Assembly (NCBI RefSeq): GCF_012396235.1
Contig: NZ_JAAXPA010000003.1
Location: 359,077-423,076, forward strand
DNA: 64,000 bases
Direction: 5' to 3'
From: Rhodococcus opacus
Lineage (GTDB): Bacteria > Actinomycetota > Actinomycetes > Mycobacteriales > Mycobacteriaceae
Positions 25,888 to 36,986 of the stretch are shown here, one piece after another (position 1 is the first letter of the stretch; each line of letters opens with the position of its first letter). Both the position numbers and the translations under genes were made by a program. The notes under the pieces were generated by a model, which worked only from the letters and a program-made list of their open reading frames with translations, did no database searches and was not told the DNA's origin.

Positions 25888-26550
25888 GTGTCTAGCGCAG
25901 CGCGGTGGAGTCTGGCCGCCCTCGTCGTCGTGGTGGCTCTCGTCGTCGCGATCTGGCCGCGGGGTGACGACGCGGAGGTGCCGTCGTACCAGGACCGGTT
26001 CGGTTCGGGTGGCCGTACCCCGACGGCGGTGAGCGCCGATCCCGACGCGCTCGCGGCACTGAGGACGCAGGCGGGTCTGGAATCGTGCCCGGCCTCGACG
26101 GCCACGTCCGAGCCTTCGCCGGGTTCGGTGCTGTCCGGCATCACGCTGGAATGCGTGGCCGACGGCAGCCAGGTGGATCTGGCCGCCGCGCTCGGTGGTA
26201 AACCGGCGTTGCTGAATCTGTGGGCCTACTGGTGCGGCCCCTGCGCCGAGGAGCTGCCCTATATGCAGCAGTTTTCGGATCGTGCGGGTGACGCGGTTAC
26301 CGTGCTTACGGTGCACACCGATCCCAACGAGTCCAGCGCGCTGTCCCGGCTCGTCGACTACTCCGTCACGCTGCCCGGTGTGCAGGACGGCGACGGGCGC
26401 GTCCGCGTCGCGGTCGGAGCCCCGCCTGTCCTGCCCGTCTCGGTGCTGATCCGGCCCGACGGCACGGTGGCGAAGGTTCTGCCGCAGCCGTTCCGCAGCG
26501 TCGACGAGATCGCGGACGCCGTCGAACAGAACCTGGGGGTGGCGGCATGA
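25888..26550 (+). CDS. Membrane-anchored thioredoxin-like protein
   Basis: 220 residues, GTG start. N-terminal membrane helix (SLAALVVVVALVVAIW), then a TlpA/ResA-like thioredoxin fold: LLNLWAYWCGPCAEELPYMQQF, with active site WCGPC near residue 115, and VLPVSVLIRPDGTV. Two additional cysteines at ESCPAS and LECVADG may form a disulfide. It acts in the extracytoplasmic space on protein thiols or cytochrome-c biogenesis. Equivalent to Rv3673c. Overlaps the Nudix start by 4 nt. Confidence 0.9.
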   Translation: MSSAARWSLAALVVVVALVVAIWPRGDDAEVPSYQDRFGSGGRTPTAVSADPDALAALRTQAGLESCPASTATSEPSPGSVLSGITLECVADGSQVDLAAALGGKPALLNLWAYWCGPCAEELPYMQQFSDRAGDAVTVLTVHTDPNESSALSRLVDYSVTLPGVQDGDGRVRVAVGAPPVLPVSVLIRPDGTVAKVLPQPFRSVDEIADAVEQNLGVAA

Positions 26551-27308
26551 CGAACTCCGTGGAGGGTTCCGCCGTTCCGCCGTGGCTGCGCCGGGTCGTG
26601 CACCGGACCCCGGCCGACCCGCACAAGATCAACCCCGTCCTCGATCGGCGCGCACCCCGCGGCGCGACCACCCGTGAGGCGGCGGTGCTCGTGTTGTTCG
26701 GCGGCCCCGTCGAGGCGGACCCGCTGATGTCGGGAGGTCTGCCCGCCGACGCGGACATCCTGCTCACCCAGCGTGCGTCCACGATGCGTCAGCACAGTGG
26801 TCAGGTGGCGTTCCCCGGGGGCGCCAGCGATCCCGGCGACGAGGGGCCCATCGCTACCGCGCTGCGGGAGGCCCAGGAGGAGACGGGACTCGACCCGTCC
26901 GGTGTCCGCCCGCTCGCCGTGCTCGAGGAAATCTTCATCCCGCCGTCCGGCTTCGACGTCACTCCCGTCCTCGCGTACTGGGAGAAGCCCAGCGAGGTCG
27001 GCGTGGTCGATCCCGCAGAGGCGGAACGTGTCGCCCGGGTCCCCGTGCACACCCTGATCGATCCGCGAAACCGGTTCCAGGTGCGGCACCCGGCCGGATA
27101 CCAGGGTCCCGCGTTCGCCGTCGACGGCATGCTCGTGTGGGGTTTCACGGCCGGCATCCTGGCCGCCCTGTTCGCGGTCTCCGGCTGGGAACAGGAGTGG
27201 GACCGCCACGACATCCGCGACCTCGACACCGTCCTCGCCGAACTCGACAACGATCTCGACGACGACCATCTGACCCACGGTCACGGCCGGCCGGCGGCCG
27301 AGCGATGA
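26547..27308 (+). CDS. Nudix hydrolase, CoA-pyrophosphatase-like
   Basis: 253 residues. Nudix box GASDPGDEGPIATALREAQE plus ETGL (GX5EX7REUXEEXGU pattern) around residues 95-118, preceded by the CoAse-type VAFPGG. The N-terminus LLTQRASTMRQHSGQVAFPGG follows the NUDT7/CoA-pyrophosphatase pattern. Equivalent to Rv3672c. It probably hydrolyses CoA or other dinucleotide pyrophosphates in the cytoplasm. ATGA overlap with marP at its 3' end. Confidence 0.86.
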   Translation: MTNSVEGSAVPPWLRRVVHRTPADPHKINPVLDRRAPRGATTREAAVLVLFGGPVEADPLMSGGLPADADILLTQRASTMRQHSGQVAFPGGASDPGDEGPIATALREAQEETGLDPSGVRPLAVLEEIFIPPSGFDVTPVLAYWEKPSEVGVVDPAEAERVARVPVHTLIDPRNRFQVRHPAGYQGPAFAVDGMLVWGFTAGILAALFAVSGWEQEWDRHDIRDLDTVLAELDNDLDDDHLTHGHGRPAAER

Positions 27309-28495
27309 CGGGCTCGCACTGGATCGACCTGGCGATCGTGCTGATCGCCTTCGTCGCCGCGACGTCCGGCTGGCGGCAGGGCGCGGTGGCGTCGGTGCTC
27401 GCCTTCATCGGGGTCGTACTCGGTGCGGTGGCGGGCATCCTGATCGCCCCACACGTGCTCGTGCACGTGGACGAGGGTCGCGGCCGCGTGCTGGTCGGTA
27501 TCGCCCTGATCGTGGTGCTGGTGATCATCGGCGAAGTCGCGGGCATGGTCCTCGGCCGCGCCGCGCGGGGAAGTATGCACAGTCCGGTCGCGCGGTCCGT
27601 CGACAGCGTGATCGGCGCCTGCGTGCAGGCCGTCGCGGTGTTCGTCGCGGCGTGGCTGCTGGCGATCCCGCTCACGTCCTCGTCCCAGCCTCAGCTGGCG
27701 GCGGCGGTGCGCGGGTCGAGCGTCCTCGAAACTGTCGACAACATCGCGCCCGCCTGGATGCGGCAACTGCCCACCGAGTTCACTGCCCTGCTCGACACGT
27801 CCGGGCTTCCCGACGTCATCGGCCCGTTCGGGCGTACCCCCATCACGACCGTCGACCCGCCGGACGCCAGCGTCCTGGAGAGCCCCGTCGCGTCCTCGCT
27901 GCAGTCGAGCGTGCTGCGGATCCGGGGTGTGGCCCCGAGTTGTCAGCGGGCGCTCGAGGGATCCGGATTCGTCGTGGCGCCCGACCGGGTGATGACCAAC
28001 GCCCACGTGGTCGCGGGAACGGCGGGCATCGTCGTCGACACGGCGAACGGGCCGATGGACGCCGAGGTCGTGCTGTTCGACCCGTCCGCCGACGTCGCGG
28101 TGCTCGAGGTGCCCGGACTGGACGCCCCCGTCCTGAACTTCGCGCCCGAGCCGGCCCGGACCGGCGACAACGCCCTGGTGCTCGGATACCCGGGCGGCGG
28201 GCCGTACACCGCCAGCGCCGCGCGGATCCGGGAGATCCTGGACCTCAGTGGTCCCGACATCTACCGGGCGGGAACGGTCCAGCGTGAGGTGTACACGGTC
28301 CGCGGTTCCATCCGGCAGGGGAACTCGGGCGGACCGCTCGTCGACAGCGACGGCCGGGTGCTCGGGGTGGTCTTCGGCGCCGCCGTCGACAACAGCGACA
28401 CCGGGTTCGTGCTCACCGCCGCCGAGGTATCGCGTCAGCTGCAGGCGGCGTCCGGGGCGTCCGTCGCCGTGGACACCGGGGCGTGCATCCTCTGA
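27305..28495 (+). CDS. marP: MarP-type membrane serine protease
   Basis: 396 residues. Four N-terminal membrane helices (colicin-V-production-like domain, about 1-130), then a chymotrypsin-fold protease with H234 in TNAHVVAG, D263 in DPSADVAVLE and S341 in RQGNSGGPL. Two cysteines (SCQRA near 213 and CIL at the C-terminus) may form a disulfide. M. tuberculosis MarP (Rv3671c) is needed for acid and oxidative resistance and cleaves the peptidoglycan hydrolase RipA. ATGA overlap with the Nudix gene indicates cotranscription. Confidence 0.93.
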   Translation: MTGSHWIDLAIVLIAFVAATSGWRQGAVASVLAFIGVVLGAVAGILIAPHVLVHVDEGRGRVLVGIALIVVLVIIGEVAGMVLGRAARGSMHSPVARSVDSVIGACVQAVAVFVAAWLLAIPLTSSSQPQLAAAVRGSSVLETVDNIAPAWMRQLPTEFTALLDTSGLPDVIGPFGRTPITTVDPPDASVLESPVASSLQSSVLRIRGVAPSCQRALEGSGFVVAPDRVMTNAHVVAGTAGIVVDTANGPMDAEVVLFDPSADVAVLEVPGLDAPVLNFAPEPARTGDNALVLGYPGGGPYTASAARIREILDLSGPDIYRAGTVQREVYTVRGSIRQGNSGGPLVDSDGRVLGVVFGAAVDNSDTGFVLTAAEVSRQLQAASGASVAVDTGACIL

Positions 28496-28502
28496 CCGTC
28501 GG

Positions 28503-29441
28503 TCAGACGGTGCGGGGTGCGACGAGGTCCAGCAGGGCGGCGTTGACCCGCTCCGGGGCTTCCCAGTGCGCGTAGTGGCCGACACCGGGGACCGTATGCA
28601 TCTGCTGGGTGGGTGCGAAGCGGTGACTGCGGCGCACGGTGTCCGCGAGGACGTACGGGTCGAGGTCGCCGTGGAGGTGCAGGACCGGGATCCGCAGCGT
28701 CTGATCCATCGACGCCATGAACCGGCTGCCGTCCGGGCGGAACTGGCTGCGGAACGCCCACCGCTGATACTCCAGGGTGCAGTGCGCGGTCCCGGGAATC
28801 TGAATCGCCGAGCGCATCCGTGACATCACGACGTCGAACTCCGGGTTCTCCGTCCAGGCGGGTCCGGAGCGTTCGCGGATCAACCGTTCGACCTCCGACC
28901 CGTTGTCGCGGGTGAGGCGACGTTCGGGACGCCACGGCACCTGGCAGGAGACGAACGAGGGCAGCAGGGCCTTGCGCTGGTAGCGGTCGTGGAGGACGGC
29001 CTGCTTGAGCGCGACCGGATGCGGCGAGCTGACCAGTGCGATCGACCGGACGAGGCGAGCGTGGAGGACGGCCGTCGCCCAGCAGACGAGGCCGCCGTCG
29101 GCGTGCCCGACGAGGGTGGCCTCGCCGTAGCCCATCGCCCGGATGAGGCCGGCGATGTCGCCGGCCAGCGTCCACCCGTCGTAGCCGCGCGGCGGTTTGT
29201 CGGAATCGCCGTAGCCGCGCAGGTCCACGGCGACGGCCCGGTACCCCTCCGCGGACATCGCGGTCAGCTGATGGCGCCACGACCACCAGAAGTCCGCGAA
29301 TCCGTGCAGCAGGACGACGAGCGGCGCATCCGGGGCGGATGCGCCGACCTCGACGGTGTGGAAGCGGATTCCGTTGGCATGGATGTCGCGATGAATCCAG
29401 GGGCCGTCGAAACGGACGGTAGACGGATCGGGTGGTGCCAC
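28503..29441 (-). CDS. ephE: Epoxide-hydrolase-like alpha/beta hydrolase
   Basis: 312 residues, GTG start. Alpha/beta fold: HGFADFWWSWRHQ oxyanion region, DLRGYGDSDKPP, nucleophile Asp in VGHADGGLVCW, acid in HGDLDPYV and catalytic His in GVGHYAHWE. The GHxDGG nucleophile is a departure from GxDWG of epoxide hydrolases, so substrate and epoxide activity are uncertain. Position matches Rv3670 (EphE). It ends 8 nt from the convergent marP stop. Confidence 0.8.
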   Translation of the reverse strand: MAPPDPSTVRFDGPWIHRDIHANGIRFHTVEVGASAPDAPLVVLLHGFADFWWSWRHQLTAMSAEGYRAVAVDLRGYGDSDKPPRGYDGWTLAGDIAGLIRAMGYGEATLVGHADGGLVCWATAVLHARLVRSIALVSSPHPVALKQAVLHDRYQRKALLPSFVSCQVPWRPERRLTRDNGSEVERLIRERSGPAWTENPEFDVVMSRMRSAIQIPGTAHCTLEYQRWAFRSQFRPDGSRFMASMDQTLRIPVLHLHGDLDPYVLADTVRRSHRFAPTQQMHTVPGVGHYAHWEAPERVNAALLDLVAPRTV

Positions 29442-29450
29442 AGGAGCGAG

Positions 29451-29975
29451 TTACCGCGCGTGACGTCCGCTGGACGACGCGAGATGGGCTTCCGCGTCCG
29501 AGTACGACGTCGGGAGCACCGTCTTGGCCTGCCTCAGCGAGTCGATGGTCTTCTCCGGTGCGCGGAGTTTGCGTACCCGCAGATAACCGAGCAGCGCGAG
29601 GACCGCCGTCACCACGACCATGATCAGGAAGACGATCAGGAACGCCAGCCAGCGCGCGATCCACACGTCGAGGAGTTCGGCGAGGAAGAAGAAGAAGAAA
29701 AACGAGCTGAACAGCAGCACGGTGAACGCGAGGATGAAGAACAGGCTGCCCTGCAGGCCCTTCTTGACCTCACCGGTGACCTCGGCCTTCGCGAGCTCGA
29801 CCTCGGCGCGGACCAGGGTGGACACCTGCGCGGTCGCATGCTTGACCAGCGTGCCGAGGCTCGCCTCGCCGGGTGTCTGAGCGTCCACGTCCGTGAGCGG
29901 GATCGACGACACCGTGTTCGGCACCCCGTCTCCCGTGTATCGCGGGCTGTCTCCCTTGCCGTGAGTGATGCTCAC
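29451..29975 (-). CDS. Phage-holin-family (DUF1469-like) membrane protein
   Basis: 174 residues from GTG 29975, which overlaps the end of nhaA. Central pair of membrane helices: LFFILAFTVLLFSSFFFFFF (six Phe in a row encoded by a GAA-rich template, 29684-29706) and LAFLIVFLIMVVVTAVLALL. Related to the putative actinobacterial holin family PF07332. A true phage holin role is unlikely in this housekeeping setting. Equivalent to Rv3669. Confidence 0.8.
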   Translation of the reverse strand: MSITHGKGDSPRYTGDGVPNTVSSIPLTDVDAQTPGEASLGTLVKHATAQVSTLVRAEVELAKAEVTGEVKKGLQGSLFFILAFTVLLFSSFFFFFFLAELLDVWIARWLAFLIVFLIMVVVTAVLALLGYLRVRKLRAPEKTIDSLRQAKTVLPTSYSDAEAHLASSSGRHAR

Positions 29976-31207
29976 TTGTCGACCCCTCCAGGTAGCTCTT
30001 GCACTTCCGAGTCATCCTTCCGGGCCGCATGGACCCGACCGCGTCGCCACAGTAACGCTGATCCGATCAGCGACGCTGTCAACGATGTCACGAGCACCGC
30101 GACCTTAGCTATTTCGGCCTCGCTGCCGTCACCGATTCCCGCAAGCGCGAGATCCGCTACGAGAAGGCTAACGGTGAACCCGATCGCACCGAGCACTGAG
30201 AGGGCAAACATGTCCCGGAATCCCAGTGCTCGCGGCTTCTTCGCGATACCCAGGCGGATCGCGAGCCAGGAGATGCCGAAGATGCCGACGGTCTTGCCGA
30301 CGAGGAGCCCCGCGATCACGGACTGCGAGATCGGGTTGGTGAACAACTGCCCGAGGAGCTCGCTGCTCAGGGCCACGCCGGACGCGAACAGGGCGAACAG
30401 CGGGACACAGACGCCCGCCGACAGCGGCTGGATGCGGTGCTCGAGGCGGGCGCCCGGGGATTCTCTCTCGCCGGGGTCGCGCCGGACCCGGGTGAGGAGG
30501 CCGAGCGCGACACCGGCGAGTGTGGCGTGGATTCCGGCGTCGTGCATGCAGAACCAGGTGAGCAGTGCGAGTGGAACGTAGAGCAGTGGGGTGGTGATGC
30601 GCCGGTGCTGGGCGAACGCGTAGACGGCCAGGCACACGGCGGCGCCCAGCAGCCACAGCAGGGCGATCGAGCTGGTGAACAGGACCGCGATGAGCACGAT
30701 CGCGAGCAGGTCGTCGACGACGGCCAGGCTGAGCAGGAACACCCGGGCGCTGGCCGGGATGCGAGACCCGGTCAGCGCCAGCACACCCAGTGCGAACGCG
30801 ATGTCGGTGGCGACCGGGATCGCCCAGCCCCGTTCCATGCCGGGCGTGCCGGCGCCGATCGTCGCGGCGATGATCGCGGGCACGACCACACCGCCGCAGG
30901 CCGCGATGATCGGGAGCAGGGCACGTTTGCGGTCGGCGAGTTCGCCCACCACCATTTCCCGCTTCAATTCGAGGCCGGCGACGAAGAAGAAGACCGCCAG
31001 GAGCCCGTCCTGCGCCCACGTCCCGACCGTCAGGTTCAGGTGGAGTGCCTCCGGGCCGATCTGCCAGTCGCGCAGTGCGAAGTACGAATCCGAGACGGGG
31101 GAGTTCGCCCACACGAGGGCGACCGCCGCGGCGACGAGCAGGATCGAACCGCCGACCGTCTCGGTGCGGAGGTAGCGGGAGAGTTCGGAGCGGAGGGGCT
31201 GGGTCAC
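29972..31207 (-). CDS. nhaA: Na+/H+ antiporter NhaA
   Basis: 411 residues, about 12 membrane segments, GTG start. Ion-binding aspartate pair in LAVVDDLLAIVLIAV, pH-sensor/TDIAFALG motif ATDIAFALGVLALTG, and ELKREMVVGEL before TM3. It exports Na+ in exchange for protons in alkaline or saline conditions. A start at 31207 fits the family N-terminus. Cotranscribed with the holin-like gene (4-nt overlap). It occupies the slot where M. tuberculosis has a protease-like gene (Rv3668c). Confidence 0.93.
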   Translation of the reverse strand: MTQPLRSELSRYLRTETVGGSILLVAAAVALVWANSPVSDSYFALRDWQIGPEALHLNLTVGTWAQDGLLAVFFFVAGLELKREMVVGELADRKRALLPIIAACGGVVVPAIIAATIGAGTPGMERGWAIPVATDIAFALGVLALTGSRIPASARVFLLSLAVVDDLLAIVLIAVLFTSSIALLWLLGAAVCLAVYAFAQHRRITTPLLYVPLALLTWFCMHDAGIHATLAGVALGLLTRVRRDPGERESPGARLEHRIQPLSAGVCVPLFALFASGVALSSELLGQLFTNPISQSVIAGLLVGKTVGIFGISWLAIRLGIAKKPRALGFRDMFALSVLGAIGFTVSLLVADLALAGIGDGSEAEIAKVAVLVTSLTASLIGSALLWRRGRVHAARKDDSEVQELPGGVDK

Positions 31208-31383
31208 CGGGGGCGCTCGCTTTCGATGTGGTCCGGGTACGGCAAATGCTCTGCCGACCAGACTTCCCGGCGCACCGAGAAGAGCTTATCCAATTTGCCA
31301 AGCGAAAGACACGAGGTGTTCAATTCCTAAGGAATGGACGCTCGTCCCAATAGTTGAAATAGCATCGTGCAGGAGTAAGTCGA

Positions 31384-32769
31384 GTGAGCAGTGCCGTCGA
31401 TACGTCGAAGCCAGAACCGGACGGCGGGGCCACCGTCGCCGGCGTACCCAGAAGCCGGATCGTCGTCGCGAGCATGGTGGGAACATCCATCGAGTTCTAC
31501 GACTTCTACATCTATGCCACCGCGGCCGTGTCGGTGTTCCCGCACCTGTTCTTCCCCAAGGGAAACGGCACCACCGCCCTGCTGGCGTCCCTCGCCACGT
31601 TCGGTCTGGCCTTCGTCGCCCGGCCGCTCGGCTCGATCCTGTTCGGCCACTTCGGCGACCGCATCGGACGCAAGACGACGCTCGTCGGCTCACTGCTCAC
31701 CATGGGTATCGCCACGTTCGTGATCGGCCTGCTGCCGACGTACCACCAGATCGGCCTCGTCGCGCCCGCACTGCTGGCGTTGATGCGGTTCTGTCAGGGT
31801 CTGGGACTAGGCGGTGAGTGGAGTGGCGCGGCGTTGCTCGCGACCGAGACCGCGCAGAAGGGCAAGCGGGCCTGGGCCGCCATGTGGCCGCAGCTCGGCG
31901 CACCCATCGGGTTCTTCCTCGCCAACGGTCTGTTCCTGATCATCACGCTGTTCCTGGCCCACGACAACAGCAGCCCCGACCTGGACGGCGCGTTCCTCAC
32001 CTGGGGCTGGCGTATCCCGTTCCTGCTCAGCGCGATCATGGTGATGATCGGCCTGTACGTGCGGCTGAAGCTCGAGGAGACGCCCGTGTTCGCCCGCGCC
32101 GTCGCGCGGGGCGAGAAGGTGAAGACCCCGCTGGCCGAGGTGTTCAAGACCAGCTGGCGTCAGCTGATCATCGGCACGTTCGTCATGCTCGCCACGTACA
32201 CGCTCTTCTACATCATGACCACCTGGGTGCTCAGTTACGGCACCGGCAAGACTCCCGCCCAGGGCGGCACCGGAGCCGGCTTCCACTACACCGACTTCCT
32301 CGTCCTCCAGCTGATCGCGGTCCTGTTCTTCGCGGCCGCCGTCCCCGTGTCGGGGTGGCTGGCCGACCGCTTCGGTCGCCGCATCACGCTGCTCACCATC
32401 ACCGGGTTCATCATGGTCTTCGGGCTCACGTTCGGCGTGATGCTGAACCAGGAGGGCATGGGCAACGCCCGCATGCTCGTGTTCCTGGCCATCGGAATGT
32501 TGTTGATGGGCATGACCTTCGGTCCGATGAGCGCCGTTCTGCCCGAGTTGTTCCCGACCAACGTGCGCTACACGGGTTCGGGGATCGCCTACAACACCGC
32601 CAGCATCCTCGGTGCCGCCGTCGCGCCGTTCATCGCCACCTGGCTCGCCACGTCGTACGGCGTCGGCTGGGTGGGCATCTACCTGCTGATCGCCGCCGCG
32701 CTCACGTTCGTGGCGCTGCTCGTCATGCGCGAGACCCGTGACCAGTCCCTCGACGACGTAGGGGCATAG
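31384..32769 (+). CDS. MHS-family major-facilitator transporter
   Basis: 461 residues, GTG start with AGGAG upstream at about 9 nt. Twelve membrane helices. MHS signature FGHFGDRIGRKTTL between TM2 and TM3, GTSIEFYDFYIYATAA at TM1 and RFCQGLGLGGEWSGAALL at TM4. The MHS group moves proline, betaine, shikimate, alpha-ketoglutarate or metabolite anions with protons. Substrate not determinable. Followed by a strong palindromic terminator. Confidence 0.88.
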   Translation: MSSAVDTSKPEPDGGATVAGVPRSRIVVASMVGTSIEFYDFYIYATAAVSVFPHLFFPKGNGTTALLASLATFGLAFVARPLGSILFGHFGDRIGRKTTLVGSLLTMGIATFVIGLLPTYHQIGLVAPALLALMRFCQGLGLGGEWSGAALLATETAQKGKRAWAAMWPQLGAPIGFFLANGLFLIITLFLAHDNSSPDLDGAFLTWGWRIPFLLSAIMVMIGLYVRLKLEETPVFARAVARGEKVKTPLAEVFKTSWRQLIIGTFVMLATYTLFYIMTTWVLSYGTGKTPAQGGTGAGFHYTDFLVLQLIAVLFFAAAVPVSGWLADRFGRRITLLTITGFIMVFGLTFGVMLNQEGMGNARMLVFLAIGMLLMGMTFGPMSAVLPELFPTNVRYTGSGIAYNTASILGAAVAPFIATWLATSYGVGWVGIYLLIAAALTFVALLVMRETRDQSLDDVGA

Positions 32770-32771
32770 CC

Positions 32772-32817
32772 CCCGTGCGCCTTTCTGGTAGTTCCAACTA
32801 CCAGAAAGGCGCACGGG
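32772..32817. terminator. 22-bp perfect palindrome after the MHS transporter
   Basis: Arms 32772-32793 and 32796-32817 are exact reverse complements with almost no loop. It follows the stop by 2 nt and ends 8 nt before the -10 of the cyclase gene. Its sequence (CCCGTGCGCC...) belongs to the palindromes with conserved CCCGTG edges. Confidence 0.7.
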
Positions 32818-32824
32818 CTACGCC

Positions 32825-32830
32825 TATAGT
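32825..32830 (+). promoter_or_regulatory. -10 element TATAGT of the cyclase gene
   Basis: TATAGT, then 6 nt (TCTTGC), then ATG 32837. It is the closest match to TATAAT among the leaderless elements here. Confidence 0.5.
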
Positions 32831-32836
32831 TCTTGC

Positions 32837-34654
32837 ATGGCGAAAGCCGTGCTGCTGTCCAGGACGGCCCGGATCCGGCTGCCGAAGCAGGATCTGTGGT
32901 CGTTCCTCGCCGATACCGATCGGCTCAACCGCAACATCGACTTGTCCCCGGTGCGCTTCGCTCCGATGCTGGACCGGCGGCGCAAGGGACACTATTCGGC
33001 GGAGACCCGTTCGTACGGGCGGCGGGTGCGGTACGAGGAGTTCCCGTTCGAGTGGATCGAGGGCCGCTTCTACCAGGTCCTTCGTCGGTTCTCTCGCGGT
33101 CCGCTCGCGGAGGTCTCCACGGGTGTCCGGCTTCGCCCGGTCGCCGACGAGACCGACGTCGAGGTGTTCGCCCGGATCGTCCCGCGGACCTGGTTCGGGT
33201 CGATCGTGGCGCGAACCCTGCTGGCGCGCACGGGAATACGGAAAACGGTGGCGCTCGCACGCGCGTTGGAACTCCACTTTCGCGACCCGCAGACGCACGC
33301 CGTGCCCGCGCTGCCGCCGTCGGAGCAACTCGACGCCGGCCGGCTGGAACTCCGCACAGCACAGCTGTCCCGATCGCACGATGCCCCGAATCTCATCGGG
33401 CGCTTGGCATCCCACCTGCGGACCGCCTCCGACCTGGAGGTGACGGGCATGCGGCCGTTCGAGCTGGCGGACCGCTGGGGTGTCGATCGGATGCAGCTGC
33501 TGTACGTCTTCCTCCACGCCGCGGACTGTGGACTGCTGGACCTGAGCTGGAGCGTGCTGTGCCCCGTCTGCCGGACCGTCCGTGAGGACGCCGGCCGGAT
33601 GTCACAGTTGGCGAGCCGCGTCCACTGCGACACGTGCGACATCGCCTTCGACACCGACCTGGCGCGGTCGGTGGAGATCCGCTTCGACGTCAACCCGGCC
33701 GTGCGCCGGGCGGAACGGGCCCGGTACTGCATCGGTGGTCCGGCGAATTCACCGTCGGCGGTGGCTCAGCTGCGGCTCGAGCCGGGTGAGCAGCGTTCCG
33801 AGCACCTCGAACTCGACCCGGGGTGGCTGCGGCTCCGGTGCTATCAGGTGGGCTCCCCCGTGGCCTGCGAGGTCGGCCAGGCCGGTGGAACGCTGCGGGT
33901 CGAGTGCGGGCCCGGCGAACTCCGGGTGCGGAGTTCACCCGCCACCGACGGAGCGATCCGGCTGGAGGTCGCCAACCGGCTCCCCGGCGAAGCGCTGGTG
34001 GTGGTCGAGCGGGAGCGGTGGAAGGACGCCGCGGCGACCGGCGCGCTCGTCACGTCGCTCGACGGTTTCCAGGACCTGTTCCCGGACCAGGGGGTAGCGC
34101 CCGGCGACGAGATCGGGATCGCGAACCTGGCGGTGCTGTTCACGGATCTGAGCGGCTCGACTGCCCTGTACGAGCGCATCGGGGACGTCCGGGCGTTCGC
34201 GTTCGTGCAGAGCCATTTCCGCTACCTGCGTGACGCCGTGGTGCGCGAGAACGGCGGCGTCGTGAAGCAGATGGGCGACGCGGTCATGGCGACGTTCGCG
34301 GATGCGCGGGACGCCTGGTCGGCGGCGGCGTCGATGCAGTCCGGCTGGGACGACTTCCGTCGCGGGCACCTCGGCGGCGACGACTCGGTGGCGTTGAAAG
34401 TCGGGCTGCACCAGGGGCCCGCGGTGATGATCGACAACGATGGTCGGATCGACTACTTCGGCGCGACCGTCAACCTGGCGGCGCGGGTGCAGGGTTGTGC
34501 GGCGGGCGGCGACATCGTCCTGTCCCGGGCCGTTCACGACGACCCCGAGGTGGCACCGCTGCTGGCGGAATCGGACTACCGGTGCGACGTTTTCACGACC
34601 GGTCTGAAGGGAATCGGCGAGGAGCAGACGCTGTGGCGGCTTCGCCGCCCGTGA
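32837..34654 (+). CDS. Class III adenylate cyclase with SRPBCC and DUF5939-like sensor domains
   Basis: 605 residues. Residues about 1-150 form a SRPBCC/START-like domain (WSFLADTDRLNRNIDLSPV). The middle has a DUF5939-like segment with a zinc-ribbon-like pair CPVC near 241 and CDTC near 265. The C-terminal class III catalytic domain (about 428-600) shows metal Asp in LFTDLSGST, substrate-binding Lys and metal Asp in VKQMGDAVMATF, and D-N-R in IDYFGATVNLAARVQ. Lys and Asp at the base-recognition sites favour ATP. It is soluble, with no membrane segment. It makes cAMP in response to an unknown hydrophobic ligand. Equivalent in place to a cyclase near acs; acs follows in convergence. Confidence 0.88.
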   Translation: MAKAVLLSRTARIRLPKQDLWSFLADTDRLNRNIDLSPVRFAPMLDRRRKGHYSAETRSYGRRVRYEEFPFEWIEGRFYQVLRRFSRGPLAEVSTGVRLRPVADETDVEVFARIVPRTWFGSIVARTLLARTGIRKTVALARALELHFRDPQTHAVPALPPSEQLDAGRLELRTAQLSRSHDAPNLIGRLASHLRTASDLEVTGMRPFELADRWGVDRMQLLYVFLHAADCGLLDLSWSVLCPVCRTVREDAGRMSQLASRVHCDTCDIAFDTDLARSVEIRFDVNPAVRRAERARYCIGGPANSPSAVAQLRLEPGEQRSEHLELDPGWLRLRCYQVGSPVACEVGQAGGTLRVECGPGELRVRSSPATDGAIRLEVANRLPGEALVVVERERWKDAAATGALVTSLDGFQDLFPDQGVAPGDEIGIANLAVLFTDLSGSTALYERIGDVRAFAFVQSHFRYLRDAVVRENGGVVKQMGDAVMATFADARDAWSAAASMQSGWDDFRRGHLGGDDSVALKVGLHQGPAVMIDNDGRIDYFGATVNLAARVQGCAAGGDIVLSRAVHDDPEVAPLLAESDYRCDVFTTGLKGIGEEQTLWRLRRP

Positions 34655-34692
34655 GTGGTTGAGGAGTGCAGGGACTCGTCAACCACTCACGG
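34649..34692. terminator. Palindromic terminator shared by cyclase and acs
   Basis: CCGTGAGTGGTTGAGGAGT (34649-34667) pairs with 34674-34692 with one mismatch around GCAGGG. It contains the cyclase stop codon and lies 13 nt from the acs stop on the other strand. GTGAGT family. Confidence 0.65.
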
Positions 34693-34705
34693 GGCGCGGA
34701 GCGCC

Positions 34706-36670
<1,965 letters not shown>

Positions 36671-36717
36671 TGTGGCCCGGCCTTCTTTCCAGTCTCGAAT
36701 TCGGCACTTCTAGCACG

Positions 36718-36733
36718 TGTGAGGGTAGTCACA
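36718..36733. promoter_or_regulatory. Perfect Crp-binding site before acs
   Basis: TGTGAGGGTAGTCACA matches TGTGA-N6-TCACA exactly. It is centred 55 nt upstream of the acs start and 261 nt from dppA, in the 316-bp divergent gap. The rest of that gap (36734-36986) holds the dppA promoter area and GGGAGG before its start but no gene. Confidence 0.7.
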
Positions 36734-36986
36734 TGGTCTCCCGAGCGCACCGTTGCAGAGGGTTGCATGCCCATATTCTGCGACGATCGGTCGGCTGGAC
36801 GCGACGGACGGCGATCGGGTGCGACGAGTGGATACCCCTGCGCCGACGATGTTTCGATCAGGTGCCGATTGCACGAGTTTCGCCCGTCGTGGCTACACAG
36901 ATTGAAACGTTGACTTATCGTCATCCCATCATTCGGGCTGCGCCCGGAACCGCTGCCCGGAACCACGCAGATCTGGGAGGATCGTT

